A stretch of DNA of 64,000 nt, taken from positions 1-64,000 of the forward strand of contig NZ_JABBGJ010000018.1 in assembly GCF_012927345.1 (NCBI RefSeq), written 5' to 3'. The DNA is from Paraburkholderia polaris (GTDB lineage: Bacteria; Pseudomonadota; Gammaproteobacteria; Burkholderiales; Burkholderiaceae). The translations under genes and the position numbers were made by a program. This document shows positions 1 to 8,582 of this stretch, one piece after another; positions within the stretch are counted from its first letter, which is position 1; each line of letters starts with the position of its first letter. The notes beneath the pieces are model-generated. The model did no database searches, was not told where the DNA came from, and saw only the letters and a program-made list of their open reading frames with translations.

Positions 1-166
1 ATAACCGCTGAAAGCATCTAAGCGGGAAACTCGCCTTAAGATGAGATATCCCCGGGGCTTCGAGCCCCTTGAAGGGTCGTTCAAGACCAGGACGTTGATA
101 GGTCAGGTGTGGAAGCGCAGTAATGCGTTAAGCTAACTGATACTAATTGCCCGTAAGGCTTGATCC
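1..166 (+). rRNA. rrl: 23S ribosomal RNA, 3' end (partial)
   Basis: The window opens inside the last ~166 nt of a 23S rRNA. The conserved domain VI tail is recognisable, including the stretches GAAAGCATCTAAGCGGGAAA near the start and CTGATACTAATTGCCCGT near the end. The closing part (TAAGGCTTGATCC) looks like a Burkholderiales 23S terminus. The exact 3' base cannot be fixed by eye. The 5S gene follows ~205 nt downstream in the same direction, as in a normal rrn operon; no tRNA lies between them. Confidence 0.97.
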
Positions 167-190
167 TATAACCGGTGTGTTTTACGCAAT

Positions 191-214
191 GAGTTAGCGC
201 TTTAGCGCTTACTC
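191..214 (+). repeat. REP-like inverted repeat in the 23S-5S spacer
   Basis: A 24-nt imperfect palindrome built from two AGCGCT cores lies just after the 23S end. Its reverse complement recurs with one mismatch at 57028-57051. The palindrome could act as an RNA stem-loop in pre-rRNA processing or be a dispersed repeat; the sequence alone does not decide. Confidence 0.6.
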
Positions 215-371
215 AGAGCCACCCCCGAAAGGGGGTAGCACGTGACGGTTGAGATCAGTGTTGTGCCAGAAACAACACAACCCCAACAGCTTTACCCCTG
301 GTGAGCATCACCAGAAACTACTTCTTCCAGATTGGTTGTGCCGCCCACAAAGGCGACACGACAACAAGTCA

Positions 372-486
372 TGCCTGATGACCATAGCGAGTCGGTCCCA
401 CCCCTTCCCATCCCGAACAGGACCGTGAAACGACTCCACGCCGATGATAGTGCGGATTCCCGTGTGAAAGTAGGTAATCGTCAGGC
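372..486 (+). rRNA. rrf: 5S ribosomal RNA
   Basis: The 5' TGCCTGA pairs with the 3' TCAGGC to close helix I, giving a ~115-nt molecule. The internal signatures CCCACCCCTTCCCATCCCGAA and CGAACAGGACCGTGAAAC region are typical of 5S rRNA, and the GATGATAGTGCGG loop-E/helix-IV segment is present. It sits ~205 nt after the 23S end and directly before a strong terminator, so it is the last gene of the rrn operon. Confidence 0.96.
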
Positions 487-500
487 TCCCCAGCAGCAGG

Positions 501-532
501 CAAAAACCCCACCCGAAAAGGTGGGGTTTTTG
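501..532 (+). terminator. Rho-independent terminator of the rrn operon
   Basis: A perfect 13-bp stem (501-513 with 520-532) with a 6-nt CGAAAA loop contains the GC-rich core CCCCACC/GGTGGGG and runs into a T tract. It lies 15 nt after the 5S end. The A tract on its 5' side makes it potentially bidirectional, which would also serve the convergent lysR gene ending at 621. Confidence 0.93.
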
Positions 533-620
533 CGTTTGCGGCCGTAAAAAGCGGCGGCAATGTTGCCGGGAAATCGCCGGCGAGGTTTCTCCCGGCGTCT
601 CTTCGGTTTCAAAATCTGCG

Positions 621-1622
621 TCAGTGTGCAGCGGCGTCCCCATCCCCAATGCTGGGCTCTCCCACAGGCGCCACGCCATCCGCTGCATACATCTGGCCGA
701 CTTCCGCAAGTAATGCCTCGTCGCGTGCAATCACCTTCGGCAGATGCGTACGTAAGAACTCAACCCACGTCCGAGTCTTCGCATCGATGAACTTGCGCGA
801 CGGATACAACGCGTAAACGTTCATCTTCTGCAGCGTATATTCAGACAACACGCGGACCAGCGTCCCGTCACGCAACCCGGCGATCGCCGCATAAAGCGGC
901 ACCATACCAATGCCCATTCCCTCGCGAATCGCGACAATCAGCGATTCCGCGATATTCACATGCACGGGTCCGTTCACTTCCATCATTTCGCTGCCGTTGG
1001 GGCCGTCGAGTACCCATTCGTGAGGCGGAAATGCCGGCGTGTGCAGGATCAGACATTCGTGATGCGACAGGTCGCTGGGCTGTTGCGGCGCGCCATGAGT
1101 GCGCACGTAAGCAGGCGATGCGCACAGGATGCTGAAAGTTGTACCAAGCGGGAGCGATACGAGGTCGGAATTCGGCAGAGTCGAGGCACCGATCACCGCG
1201 ACGTCGGCGCTGCCTTCGAATAGATCAGGCATGCGCTGCGACAATGTCAGCTCGACGGTTACTTCGGGATAAAGCGCGCGATACCGCGAGATGGCCGGAA
1301 GCACGTAATGCTGGCCGATGCTGGCAAAGCTGTGCATGCGCAACGCGCCGCTCGGGCGTTCGTGCGCGCAACTTGCTTCTTCTTCCGCCGTATCGACATC
1401 TGCAAGGATTTGCTGAGATCGCTTCAGGTAACGCTCGCCCGCTGTGGTGAGCGCGAGCCGCCGCGTCGACCGGTTCAGCAGGCGCGTACGCAGATGAGCC
1501 TCGAGTTCAGAGACCGCGCGGGACATCGCGCCAGTCGTCGAATTGAGCGACTGCGCGGCGGCGGTAAAACTACCGGCTTCGACCACGCGCACGAACACTC
1601 GCATATTTTGTAACGTATCCAT
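621..1622 (-). CDS. LysR-family transcriptional regulator
   Basis: A 333-residue protein with the LysR N-terminal winged HTH at about residues 2-62 (AGSFTAAAQSL, then LTTAGERYL), followed by a periplasmic-binding-like effector domain (~90-300). The C-terminal ~25 residues are a Gly/Ala-rich tail beyond the usual ~300-residue length. The start is the ATG preceded by GAAGGA at good spacing. It is divergent from the FUSC-type exporter gene starting near 1822, so it probably controls that gene, like aaeR next to aaeB in enterics; that target is inferred. The inducer is unknown. Confidence 0.93.
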   Translation of the reverse strand: MDTLQNMRVFVRVVEAGSFTAAAQSLNSTTGAMSRAVSELEAHLRTRLLNRSTRRLALTTAGERYLKRSQQILADVDTAEEEASCAHERPSGALRMHSFASIGQHYVLPAISRYRALYPEVTVELTLSQRMPDLFEGSADVAVIGASTLPNSDLVSLPLGTTFSILCASPAYVRTHGAPQQPSDLSHHECLILHTPAFPPHEWVLDGPNGSEMMEVNGPVHVNIAESLIVAIREGMGIGMVPLYAAIAGLRDGTLVRVLSEYTLQKMNVYALYPSRKFIDAKTRTWVEFLRTHLPKVIARDEALLAEVGQMYAADGVAPVGEPSIGDGDAAAH

Positions 1623-1637
1623 CGATCCTTCTATTTC

Positions 1638-1651
1638 ACGGCTGAAGCCGT
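1638..1651. promoter_or_regulatory. Short palindrome in the lysR/FUSC divergent region
   Basis: ACGGCTGAAGCCGT has perfect 6-bp arms and lies 16 nt upstream of the lysR ATG. It could be an autoregulatory site or a 5'-leader hairpin. It lacks the usual LysR T-N11-A spacing, so the assignment is weak. Confidence 0.3.
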
Positions 1652-1821
1652 ATTGTCCGCCTGTCCCGCGAGCGCATTGTTGTTTGTTCTGGAAGGGACG
1701 TTCCGCGCCAGTCCTATTAATGCGCGCAGCGCATGCTCCTACAATCGGCGCCTTGCCCGCCGGTGTGCGCAGCGTTCACCGGTGCTTCTTTCAGCGACAA
1801 ACCGGGACGCGTTGCTTTCTG

Positions 1822-3987
1822 ATGAAACGCCAACATGCGATCAAACCGACGCCGGATTCCCGCCGGCAGTGGAGCGTCATGTTGCCAACGCTCAGTCCGG
1901 CCATTCGCGACTGGGCGAACAGCGACGGTCTGATCTGGCTGCATCTGCTGAAAACGGTCACCGCGGGCCTGCTGGCGCTGGGCATTGCCATGTTGCTGGA
2001 TCTCCAGCAGCCGCGAATCGCGATGACCACGGTGTTCGTGCTGATGCAGCCGTTTAGCGGCATGGTGCTCGCCAAGAGTTTCTATCGAATTCTCGGTACC
2101 GCGGTGGGTACGATCGCCGCACTGGTGCTCGGCGCGCTGTTCGTCCAGCAGCCTGAGTGGTACATGTTCGGCATGATCGGGTGGGTGAGCGCCTGTATTG
2201 CGGCGGCAGTCCGGTATCGGCATTTCAGATGGTACGGCTTTGTGCTGGCAGGTTATACCGCCGCTCTGATCGGCATTCCGAATGTCACGGCGCCTCACGA
2301 TCTGTTTCTGGCGGCGCTCACGCGCGCGGCGGAGGTGGCGGTTGGCATCGTGTGTTCGAGCGCAGTGAGCGCACTGATCGTGCCGCAGCGCTCCAGCCTG
2401 GCATTGCGGCGCGCGCTCCACATTCGATATATCAATTTTACTGCGTTCGCTGCCGACGTGCTGGGTCGTGGAGTCGAGCGGGGCCAGTTTGAAAGGCGCT
2501 TTGCGGACCTCGTCGACGAGATCGTCGGCTTTGAGGCGACGCGAACATTTGCAGCTTTCGAAGATCCGGCCATGCGTTCACGCAGCCAGCATCTCGGCCG
2601 TCTGAACGGAGAGTTCATGGACGCATGCGCGCGGCTGCATGCGCTGCATCAATTGCTCAAACGTCTGCGCGCAAACGGCCGGAGCCGGATAGTCGACGCC
2701 ATCACGCCGTACTTTCACGAGCTGTCGACACTGCTGGCGTCCACCCAGGACGCGGACGTTGATACATCACGCGCAGCAACCCATATGCGGCACTTTCAGG
2801 CGAGCTTGCCGAGGCGCGTACGCGAAACGAGACGGCCGCTGGAAGCCGCCCCCGCTGAGTCGCTGGCGGACTTCGATACGGCCGCGGAATTGCTATATCG
2901 CTTCGTCGACGAATGGATCCGTTACTCCGAGACATACGCGTCTTTGGCGCGGCGCAAGCCGGGAGCCGGGCAGCGTACTGCCGGCCGCTACGTAAGCAAG
3001 ACGAACGGCTTTGCGGTCGCGTTCACCTTTGCCAGGTCGGCCGCGGTCATGGCGATTGCCGGCTGGTTCTGGATCGCCACCGACTGGCCCAGCGGCGGTC
3101 TGGCAGTGATCGGCGCAGCGTTGGCCTGTGCGTTGACGTCTACTGCGCCGAACGCATCGAAAATGGCCGTGCAGATGGCAGTCGGCGCGGTACTGGCGAC
3201 CATGACCGGCTACCTCTTCACGTGCTACGTGTATCCCAACATCGACGGTTTTCCGCTGCTTTGCGCGACGCTCGCCCCGGTGCTTGCATTCGGCGCCTTC
3301 ATCGCGTCGCGCAAGCGCGCGGCAGGGTATGGCATCGGCTTTTCGGTGTTCTTCTGCCTGCTCGCCGGGCCGGACAACGTCGTCACGTATGCGCCCGATC
3401 TGCTGATCAACAACGGTATAGCGATCACGGCGTCCCTCTTACTTGCAGCGATCGTTTTCGCGGTCGTGTTTCCAGCGGATATGCCGTGGCTCACCGAGAG
3501 AATCAAGGGTGATTTGCGCGCGCAAGTCGTGTCTGCGTGCAAGGACGAACTGCCCGGACTCAATCAGCGCTTCCAGTCGAGCACACACGATTTGACCTCG
3601 CAGTTGCGCATGCTACTGACTCGCCGCTCCCGACGCCGCCGTGATGCCTTGCGCTGGATGCTCGTCACGCTCGAAGTAGGGCACGCCGTGATCGATCTGC
3701 GTAATGAAGCGGCGCGTGCCCGCTATGCGCAAGCGCTTCATTCGCGCTGGAGCAGCAGCCTCGCGCAGACTTGCGATGACCTCGCGCGGCTTTTCGAGCG
3801 GCCTGACGCGCGTGCTCTCGAGCGATCGCTCGTATCCGTGCGCTCGGCCACATGGATTGCGCAGGACGTACTGGAAACCGTTCATGCCGACCGCGACAAG
3901 CGGCACGACCTGCAGCGCATTCTGAGTTGCCTGCACTTCATCCGCACAGCGTTGCTCGACAAAGACGCGCCTTTCAATGCGCGTTGA
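1822..3987 (+). CDS. FUSC-family inner-membrane protein, probable aromatic acid/xenobiotic exporter
   Basis: A 721-residue protein with the FUSC/AaeB layout. An N-terminal hydrophobic block of about five or six segments (~35-165) is followed by a cytoplasmic helical region (~200-370), then a second hydrophobic block (residues ~390-550, with AGWFWIATDWPSGGLAVIGA), and a soluble C-terminus. AaeB relatives pump aromatic carboxylic acids such as p-hydroxybenzoate. The usual membrane-fusion partner (AaeA) and AaeX are absent here, so substrate and partner are open. The frame stays open upstream to 1543, but that part overlaps lysR on the other strand; starts at 1822 or 1879 (GGAG just upstream) are more credible. 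Confidence 0.85.
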   Translation: MKRQHAIKPTPDSRRQWSVMLPTLSPAIRDWANSDGLIWLHLLKTVTAGLLALGIAMLLDLQQPRIAMTTVFVLMQPFSGMVLAKSFYRILGTAVGTIAALVLGALFVQQPEWYMFGMIGWVSACIAAAVRYRHFRWYGFVLAGYTAALIGIPNVTAPHDLFLAALTRAAEVAVGIVCSSAVSALIVPQRSSLALRRALHIRYINFTAFAADVLGRGVERGQFERRFADLVDEIVGFEATRTFAAFEDPAMRSRSQHLGRLNGEFMDACARLHALHQLLKRLRANGRSRIVDAITPYFHELSTLLASTQDADVDTSRAATHMRHFQASLPRRVRETRRPLEAAPAESLADFDTAAELLYRFVDEWIRYSETYASLARRKPGAGQRTAGRYVSKTNGFAVAFTFARSAAVMAIAGWFWIATDWPSGGLAVIGAALACALTSTAPNASKMAVQMAVGAVLATMTGYLFTCYVYPNIDGFPLLCATLAPVLAFGAFIASRKRAAGYGIGFSVFFCLLAGPDNVVTYAPDLLINNGIAITASLLLAAIVFAVVFPADMPWLTERIKGDLRAQVVSACKDELPGLNQRFQSSTHDLTSQLRMLLTRRSRRRRDALRWMLVTLEVGHAVIDLRNEAARARYAQALHSRWSSSLAQTCDDLARLFERPDARALERSLVSVRSATWIAQDVLETVHADRDKRHDLQRILSCLHFIRTALLDKDAPFNAR

Positions 3988-4151
3988 CCCGTGCGCGTTG
4001 GATCAGTCGTGTGCCCCGATCCTTCTGCCAGATGGAAAGATCACTTCCGTCCACCCCCGTTTATCTGCACAGGCGGCGGTCATATAGTTTCATCACTGCC
4101 ACGCAGTCCCCAAAGTCCTACGGGGTGTAACCGGAAGTACTGGAGAACGAA

Positions 4152-4364
4152 ATGAACGTGTTGAAGATTGCCCTGATTGCCTGCTCTTTGTCCGCTGCTG
4201 TTGCTCATGCGCAAACGGCGCCGGCTGCTTCGGAACAACAGGTCGCGCAAGCGAATGCGCGCGCCAATAGCGTCGCCGTGCAAAACCGCGTCGCCCTACC
4301 GAAAGCCAAAGCCAAAGAGTGCGTCGGGCCTGTGAGCTTCTGCAATATCTACTTCGGCAGCTAA
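4152..4364 (+). CDS. Small secreted protein with C-terminal cysteine pair, function unknown
   Basis: A 70-residue protein with a good GGAGAACGAA ribosome-binding region directly upstream. Residues 1-21 form a clear Sec signal peptide (ending AVAHA before QTAPA), leaving a ~49-residue mature chain. That chain has an Ala/Gln-rich helical part, a short KAKAKE basic stretch and a C-terminal tail with two cysteines seven apart (ECVGPVSFCNIYFGS). The cysteines could form a disulfide in the periplasm. No family is recognised. It stands alone between the exporter gene and the CoA-transferase gene. Confidence 0.75.
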   Translation: MNVLKIALIACSLSAAVAHAQTAPAASEQQVAQANARANSVAVQNRVALPKAKAKECVGPVSFCNIYFGS

Positions 4365-4390
4365 GCAGCGCCACGAGCAACACCCGCCGT

Positions 4391-4413
4391 ACCTGCAGTA
4401 CCTGCAGTACCTG
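4391..4413. repeat. Short tandem repeat (9-bp unit, about 2.5 copies)
   Basis: ACCTGCAGT is repeated head to tail in the spacer between the small secreted protein gene and the CoA-transferase gene. The unit contains PstI-like CTGCAG palindromes. No function is evident; the rest of this ~200-nt spacer holds no gene. Confidence 0.7.
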
Positions 4414-4565
4414 TCGCGGGAATCTTGCACGCGACGAAACGCCTGGCCGCGACGCCGTCCCATCGAGACGCCGCGGCTGGTGCGACAATCTGGCTACTGA
4501 GCGAAGCACACCGCAGACGTGCGCACCGGTAGACTGGACTGGTGACTATGGAGAGACTCAGTTTC

Positions 4566-6080
4566 ATGTATCAAGACCGGATTCGTTGCTCCGCGCTGCG
4601 CGGAAAAATTACTTCAGCCGCCGAGGCGGCGCTTCTGATTAAGGACGGCATGCGCGTTGGCGCCAGCGGCTTTACGCGCGCGGGCGATGCCAAAGCTGTC
4701 CCGGTCGCGCTCGCCGAGCGGGTCCGTCAGGAAGGCAAGCCGCTGCAAATTACGTTGATGACCGGCGCATCGCTTGGTCACGACGTGGATCGCATGCTCA
4801 CCGAGGCGCATGTGTTGGCGCGCCGCTTGCCGTTTCAGGTCGACAAGACCTTGCGTGATGCGATCAATCGCGGTGAAGTGATGTTCGTCGATCAGCATCT
4901 GTCTGAAACCGTCGAAATGCTGCGCGCCAATCAACTCGGCAAACTCGATGTCGCCATTATCGAAGCTGCCGCGATCACTGAAACCGGCGGCATTGTGCCG
5001 ACCACTTCAGTCGGCAACTCGGCCAGCTTCGCGATCCTCGCTGACAAGGTCATCGTCGAAATCAATCTTGCCCAGCCGCTCGCCCTCGAGGGACTGCACG
5101 ACATCTGGATTCCGGGCCGCAGGCCGAATCGCGAACCGCTGCCGATCGTGCATCCGCAAGACCGGGTCGGCACGCGGGCCATCGAGATCCCGCTCGACAA
5201 AATCGCGGCAATCGTCATCACCGATATGGCGGACAGCCCGTCCACGGTGCTGCCCGCGGATGCGGAAACCGAGTTGATCGCCGGCCATCTGATTGAGTTT
5301 TTTCAGCACGAAGTGTCGCGCGGGCGCATGCCCCGTCACTTACCGCCGTTGCAGGCAGGCATCGGCACGATAGCCAATGCGGTGCTGGCCGGCTTTGTCG
5401 ATTCGCCCTTCGACGCCTTCGAAATTTACTCAGAAGTGCTGCAGGATTCGACCTTCGATCTGATGGACGCCGGCAAGGTGACGTTCGCCTCGGGTGCGTC
5501 GATCACGTTGTCGGCCGCGCGCCAGGCGCAAGTGTTCGGCGAGCTCGAACGCTATCGCGATCGCCTGGTGCTGCGTCCTCAGGAGGTCAGCAACCATCCT
5601 GAAGTGATTCGCCGGCTCGGTCTGATCGCGTTGAATACCGCATTGGAGTTCGATATTTACGGCAATGTGAATTCCACGCACGTCGGCGGCACGCACATGA
5701 TGAACGGCATTGGTGGCTCGGGTGATTTCGCGCGCAATGCGTCATGCGCGATCTTTGCGACGAAGTCGATGGCGAAGGGTGGGCGTATTTCGAGCGTGGT
5801 GCCGATGGTCCCGCACTGCGATCACAACGAACACGATGTGGACGTGGTCGTGACGGAGCAGGGCTTGGCCGATCTGCGCGGACTGGCGCCGCGAGAACGC
5901 GCTACGTTGATCATCGAGAACTGCACGCATCCGCTCTATCGCGATCTGCTTCGCGACTACTATCGGGACGCCGTGCAATGGGGTGGGCAAACGCCGCATC
6001 GATTGGACCAGGCTTTCGCCTTGCATACGCGGCTGCGTGACACCGGCTCGATGTTGCCGGCAGTAGAGGCGCTTCTCTAA
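4566..6080 (+). CDS. Acetyl-CoA hydrolase/succinate:acetate CoA-transferase family protein
   Basis: A 504-residue protein of the class I CoA-transferase family (AarC, Cat1, Ach1). The segment around residue 290 (YSEVLQDSTFDLMDAGK) carries the conserved glutamate that forms the glutamyl-CoA intermediate; GIGTIANAVLAG and FDIYGNVNSTHVGGTHMMNG are further family motifs. These enzymes swap CoA between acetyl-CoA, succinate and related acids, or hydrolyse acetyl-CoA. The chosen ATG has GGAGAG ten nt upstream; GTG at 4542 and ATG at 4548 are less well placed. It is monocistronic and followed by a hairpin. Confidence 0.93.
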   Translation: MYQDRIRCSALRGKITSAAEAALLIKDGMRVGASGFTRAGDAKAVPVALAERVRQEGKPLQITLMTGASLGHDVDRMLTEAHVLARRLPFQVDKTLRDAINRGEVMFVDQHLSETVEMLRANQLGKLDVAIIEAAAITETGGIVPTTSVGNSASFAILADKVIVEINLAQPLALEGLHDIWIPGRRPNREPLPIVHPQDRVGTRAIEIPLDKIAAIVITDMADSPSTVLPADAETELIAGHLIEFFQHEVSRGRMPRHLPPLQAGIGTIANAVLAGFVDSPFDAFEIYSEVLQDSTFDLMDAGKVTFASGASITLSAARQAQVFGELERYRDRLVLRPQEVSNHPEVIRRLGLIALNTALEFDIYGNVNSTHVGGTHMMNGIGGSGDFARNASCAIFATKSMAKGGRISSVVPMVPHCDHNEHDVDVVVTEQGLADLRGLAPRERATLIIENCTHPLYRDLLRDYYRDAVQWGGQTPHRLDQAFALHTRLRDTGSMLPAVEALL

Positions 6081-6093
6081 ACAATAAGTAGAG

Positions 6094-6126
6094 ACGGCGT
6101 CAGGTGGCATTCGCCCCTGACGCCGT
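6094..6126. terminator. Probable terminator hairpin between convergent genes
   Basis: An 11-bp perfect inverted repeat (ACGGCGTCAGG at 6094-6104 with its complement at 6116-6126) sits 13 nt after the CoA-transferase stop and 19 nt before the end of the convergent GlsB-like gene. There is no T run, so efficiency is uncertain. Confidence 0.55.
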
Positions 6127-6145
6127 AAGACATCAGGTGCAACGC

Positions 6146-6400
6146 TCAGGTGCCGCGCCGGATGAGCCGGATAAGAAACAGCAGAATGACCGCGCCGATC
6201 ACAGCGGTAATGATCGAACCGATCCAGCCGCCGCCAAGCGAAATGTGCAGCACACCGGCAAGCCAGCCGCCGATGAATGCGCCGACAATCCCGACGATAA
6301 TGTCGACGATCAGGCCGAAGCCGCCGCCCTTGACGAGCACGCCAGCCAGCCAGCCGGCGATCGCGCCGATGATGAGCCATGCAATGATGCCGTGTTCCAT
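6146..6400 (-). CDS. GlsB/YeaQ/YmgE family small membrane protein
   Basis: An 84-residue, very hydrophobic, glycine-rich protein with three predicted transmembrane segments (IIAWLIIGAIAGWLAGVLV, IIVGIVGAFIGGWLAGVL, IGSIITAVIGAVILLFLIRL). The pattern matches the transglycosylase-associated/GlsB family of stress-induced inner-membrane proteins, whose biochemical role is poorly defined. Length is normal. It is a single gene, convergent with the CoA-transferase gene. Confidence 0.92.
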   Translation of the reverse strand: MEHGIIAWLIIGAIAGWLAGVLVKGGGFGLIVDIIVGIVGAFIGGWLAGVLHISLGGGWIGSIITAVIGAVILLFLIRLIRRGT

Positions 6401-6562
6401 AATCGAGACTCCATAGTTGAGTGTGAAAAATTCACGGTGACAGAGCTTAGTCGAAGGTTATGGGACAGTCCATATTCAGGACGCGGAATTAACATTGTCT
6501 AAATCTATTGCAAGCTAAGTGTAGACGATGCGCGCAAATATGGGGAGCTTACGCATGATGGC

Positions 6563-7270
6563 TCACTCCGGCGTCGGCTCCGCTTCTTTGGCCGTCCAGC
6601 TGACGCTCGATACGCTCTTTTCCATGCTGATGCGGCTCGCCATCTGTTCGAGCTTCGGCTGATCTTTCGGATGCAGCTTTAATGTTGCCGTAACGCGAAT
6701 GCGTCCCGTATCGTCGTCGACGTCTTCACTCGTCAGGCTCTGGAACGACAGCGGTGTGGAATACATCGAGTTGGATACCGCAGTACGAATGTGAATCTCA
6801 TCAGCCTCCCGGCACACGATCGTCAGCACATACTCACGTACGAGGTCGGCGTTCGAAACGGGCGTTGCGTTGATCATACGGCTCACTTCACGCAATACCG
6901 TATTGGTCAGCAGCACGACCGCGGTGCCGGCAAGAGCCGGGCCGTAATGCCCCGCACCGCACAATACGCCGACTGCCGCCGAGCACCATAAGGTCGCGGC
7001 GGTGTTGATCCCCTGAATGGATCCCTTGTCGCGCATGATCACGCCGCCGCCGAGAAAGCCGACGCCAGATACGACATACGCGGCAATCTGCGTGATGCCG
7101 GCGGTGCCGTTGCCGGTCAACACGCCGAGCGTAACGAACAGGCAGGCGCCGCTGGCGACCAGCGTGATGGTGCGCAGCCCGGCGCTGCGCTGGCGCATCT
7201 GCCGCTCGAGGCCGATCGCGACGCCGCAGCTGAAGGCGGCAAAGAGCCGCAAGACGAATTCAATTGTCAT
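6563..7270 (-). CDS. MgtC/SapB-family membrane protein
   Basis: A 235-residue protein with the MgtC hallmark in the first membrane segments (FSCGVAIGLERQ and SAGLRTITLVASGACLFVTLG) and a later AAYVVSGVGFLGGGVIMRD segment. About four or five transmembrane helices are followed by a soluble ACT-like C-terminal domain (~140-235). MgtC proteins support growth at low magnesium and intracellular survival in pathogens, and inhibit F-type ATPase. The frame extends upstream to 7327, but ATG 7270 begins exactly at the family's usual start. Single gene. Confidence 0.9.
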   Translation of the reverse strand: MTIEFVLRLFAAFSCGVAIGLERQMRQRSAGLRTITLVASGACLFVTLGVLTGNGTAGITQIAAYVVSGVGFLGGGVIMRDKGSIQGINTAATLWCSAAVGVLCGAGHYGPALAGTAVVLLTNTVLREVSRMINATPVSNADLVREYVLTIVCREADEIHIRTAVSNSMYSTPLSFQSLTSEDVDDDTGRIRVTATLKLHPKDQPKLEQMASRISMEKSVSSVSWTAKEAEPTPE

Positions 7271-7933
7271 CGGTAAGAAAGGTTGAGGCGCGTGTTCGCA
7301 CAGTGTGAACCCCACGCGTGACAGCATCAGGTATCCGAAGGTGGAACGCGGGCGCAGTCAGGCGTGACGAGGCATGCGAGCCGGGGCTCGCGACGCAAAA
7401 GTCATGGAGCATGCGCAAGGCATCGAGCCGTGCGGCGCTTCACTGGCAGTACGAGGGTAAAAACGACGTGCACCGTCGAGCCTGAAGGCAAGACGGCGAC
7501 AGGCAAAGGCTGGCGCGGAAATCTTGCCGATCAGGCGATCGGGCGAATCGAAGCTCGACTGGTACTACTGCTACTGTCCAAGATCGTGATTCCGGTTAAA
7601 TGAATTGGGCGAATTTTAGGCAGTTCTGCAAAGCTAAGTCAAGCCGAGATGAAGCATGGCGGCGGAATGCGTTGTGGGATGCTTGCGGAATTTTCCGCGT
7701 CAAGCTCAGAATTTTCCTTGCATAAATACGGACTCCGAATATTGACGGTGTCCATCCCGGAAAACACACTGTTTGCACACTTCGAAACACGTCGTGCGGC
7801 TTTGGCGCTCAATCCTCGTTTCACTTCTCACGGTTTCGCCCAGGAATTTTTCGGTTGTCCTTGCGCCATGCGAGGCGCATCCGATCCGCACAACATCGTC
7901 TCTTTTCCGCTGTTCACCCAATTTGAGGAATGT
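7271..7933. other. 663-nt intergenic region
   Basis: This spacer separates the minus-strand mgtC-like gene from the plus-strand secreted protein gene. An open frame in phase with the latter runs through most of it from 7649, but it has no ribosome-binding site and its product looks unlike a protein N-terminus. A TTGCAT...TATTGA promoter-like pair lies near 7719-7748. No RNA gene or riboswitch was recognised; the mgtC 5' leader might lie in 7271-7500. Confidence 0.5.
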
Positions 7934-8458
7934 ATGAAAGATAAGGCTCTTGGCATTATTGCCGGTGCATTGATTGTTGCTGCTCCGCTCGTGTCGTTCG
8001 CCGCCGGTCTGCCCGCGCCGTTTGAAGGCAGCAGCACGCTGCAGGCCGATGGTGTCGTGAAGTCGGTCGACCAGGCTAAACATTCGGTGACCGTGCTCGA
8101 CGCACAGGGCGGTGAAGCTTCGTTCAATATCACCGATACGAGCAACCTGGCGCAGATCAAGCAGGGTGGCAAGGTCCACATCCGGATGATGCGCAACGCC
8201 ATGGTCAGCGTTACGCGTGGTGCTGACGGCCACGGCACGGCTGCTCAACCGGTACAGCAGAACACCGCACAGAACGTGACCGCCGAAGTTCAGGCCATCG
8301 ACCACGCGTCCGGCATCATGGCCCTGAAGGGTCCGAATGGCGCGGTGTTTCATATCCAGGGCCGCGAGCCGGCAAAGGTCGCGGGCGTGACGCCGGGTAT
8401 GCAAGTGTCGGTGGCGTACGCACCGCAGGTCAGCGTGGCCGTGGCGCCTGCACAGTAA
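7934..8458 (+). CDS. Periplasmic protein with two CusF-like beta-strand repeats
   Basis: A 174-residue protein with a Sec signal peptide (residues 1-23, ending VSFAAG) and a GAGGA ribosome-binding site 5 nt before the ATG. The mature part is two tandem copies of a ~55-residue unit: residues ~37-95 (GVVKSVDQAKHSVTVLDAQG) and ~115-170 (AEVQAIDHASGIMALKGPNG). Each reads as a small beta-barrel in the manner of CusF-type copper-binding domains. Both copies lack the CusF copper ligands (His/Met/Trp/Met pattern), apart from an MM pair in the first repeat, so metal binding is only a guess. Monocistronic, with its own terminator. Confidence 0.8.
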   Translation: MKDKALGIIAGALIVAAPLVSFAAGLPAPFEGSSTLQADGVVKSVDQAKHSVTVLDAQGGEASFNITDTSNLAQIKQGGKVHIRMMRNAMVSVTRGADGHGTAAQPVQQNTAQNVTAEVQAIDHASGIMALKGPNGAVFHIQGREPAKVAGVTPGMQVSVAYAPQVSVAVAPAQ

Positions 8459-8493
8459 GTCTGATTAGCTGAAGCGGCGCGTCAGCGCCGGAG

Positions 8494-8527
8494 CGCGGAT
8501 GTCTTTTGCAGACGTCCGCGTTTTTTT
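8494..8527 (+). terminator. Rho-independent terminator
   Basis: An 11-bp stem with one G-T wobble (8494-8504 with 8510-8520) and a 5-nt loop is followed by seven T residues. It lies ~35 nt after the stop of the CusF-like gene. Confidence 0.9.
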
Positions 8528-8582
8528 CGCGCATGCGAATATGACTTCGGCGAGCCGAATACTTGGCGCCTGGTTGGACGTT

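Noticed and set aside
1543..1821. Upstream in-frame extension of the FUSC gene
   Set aside because: It overlaps lysR on the other strand, has no ribosome-binding site and reads as a non-protein-like polar stretch.
7649..7933. 95-codon extension of the CusF-like gene
   Set aside because: The ATG at 7934 has a good Shine-Dalgarno and starts a signal peptide; the extension would bury that signal.
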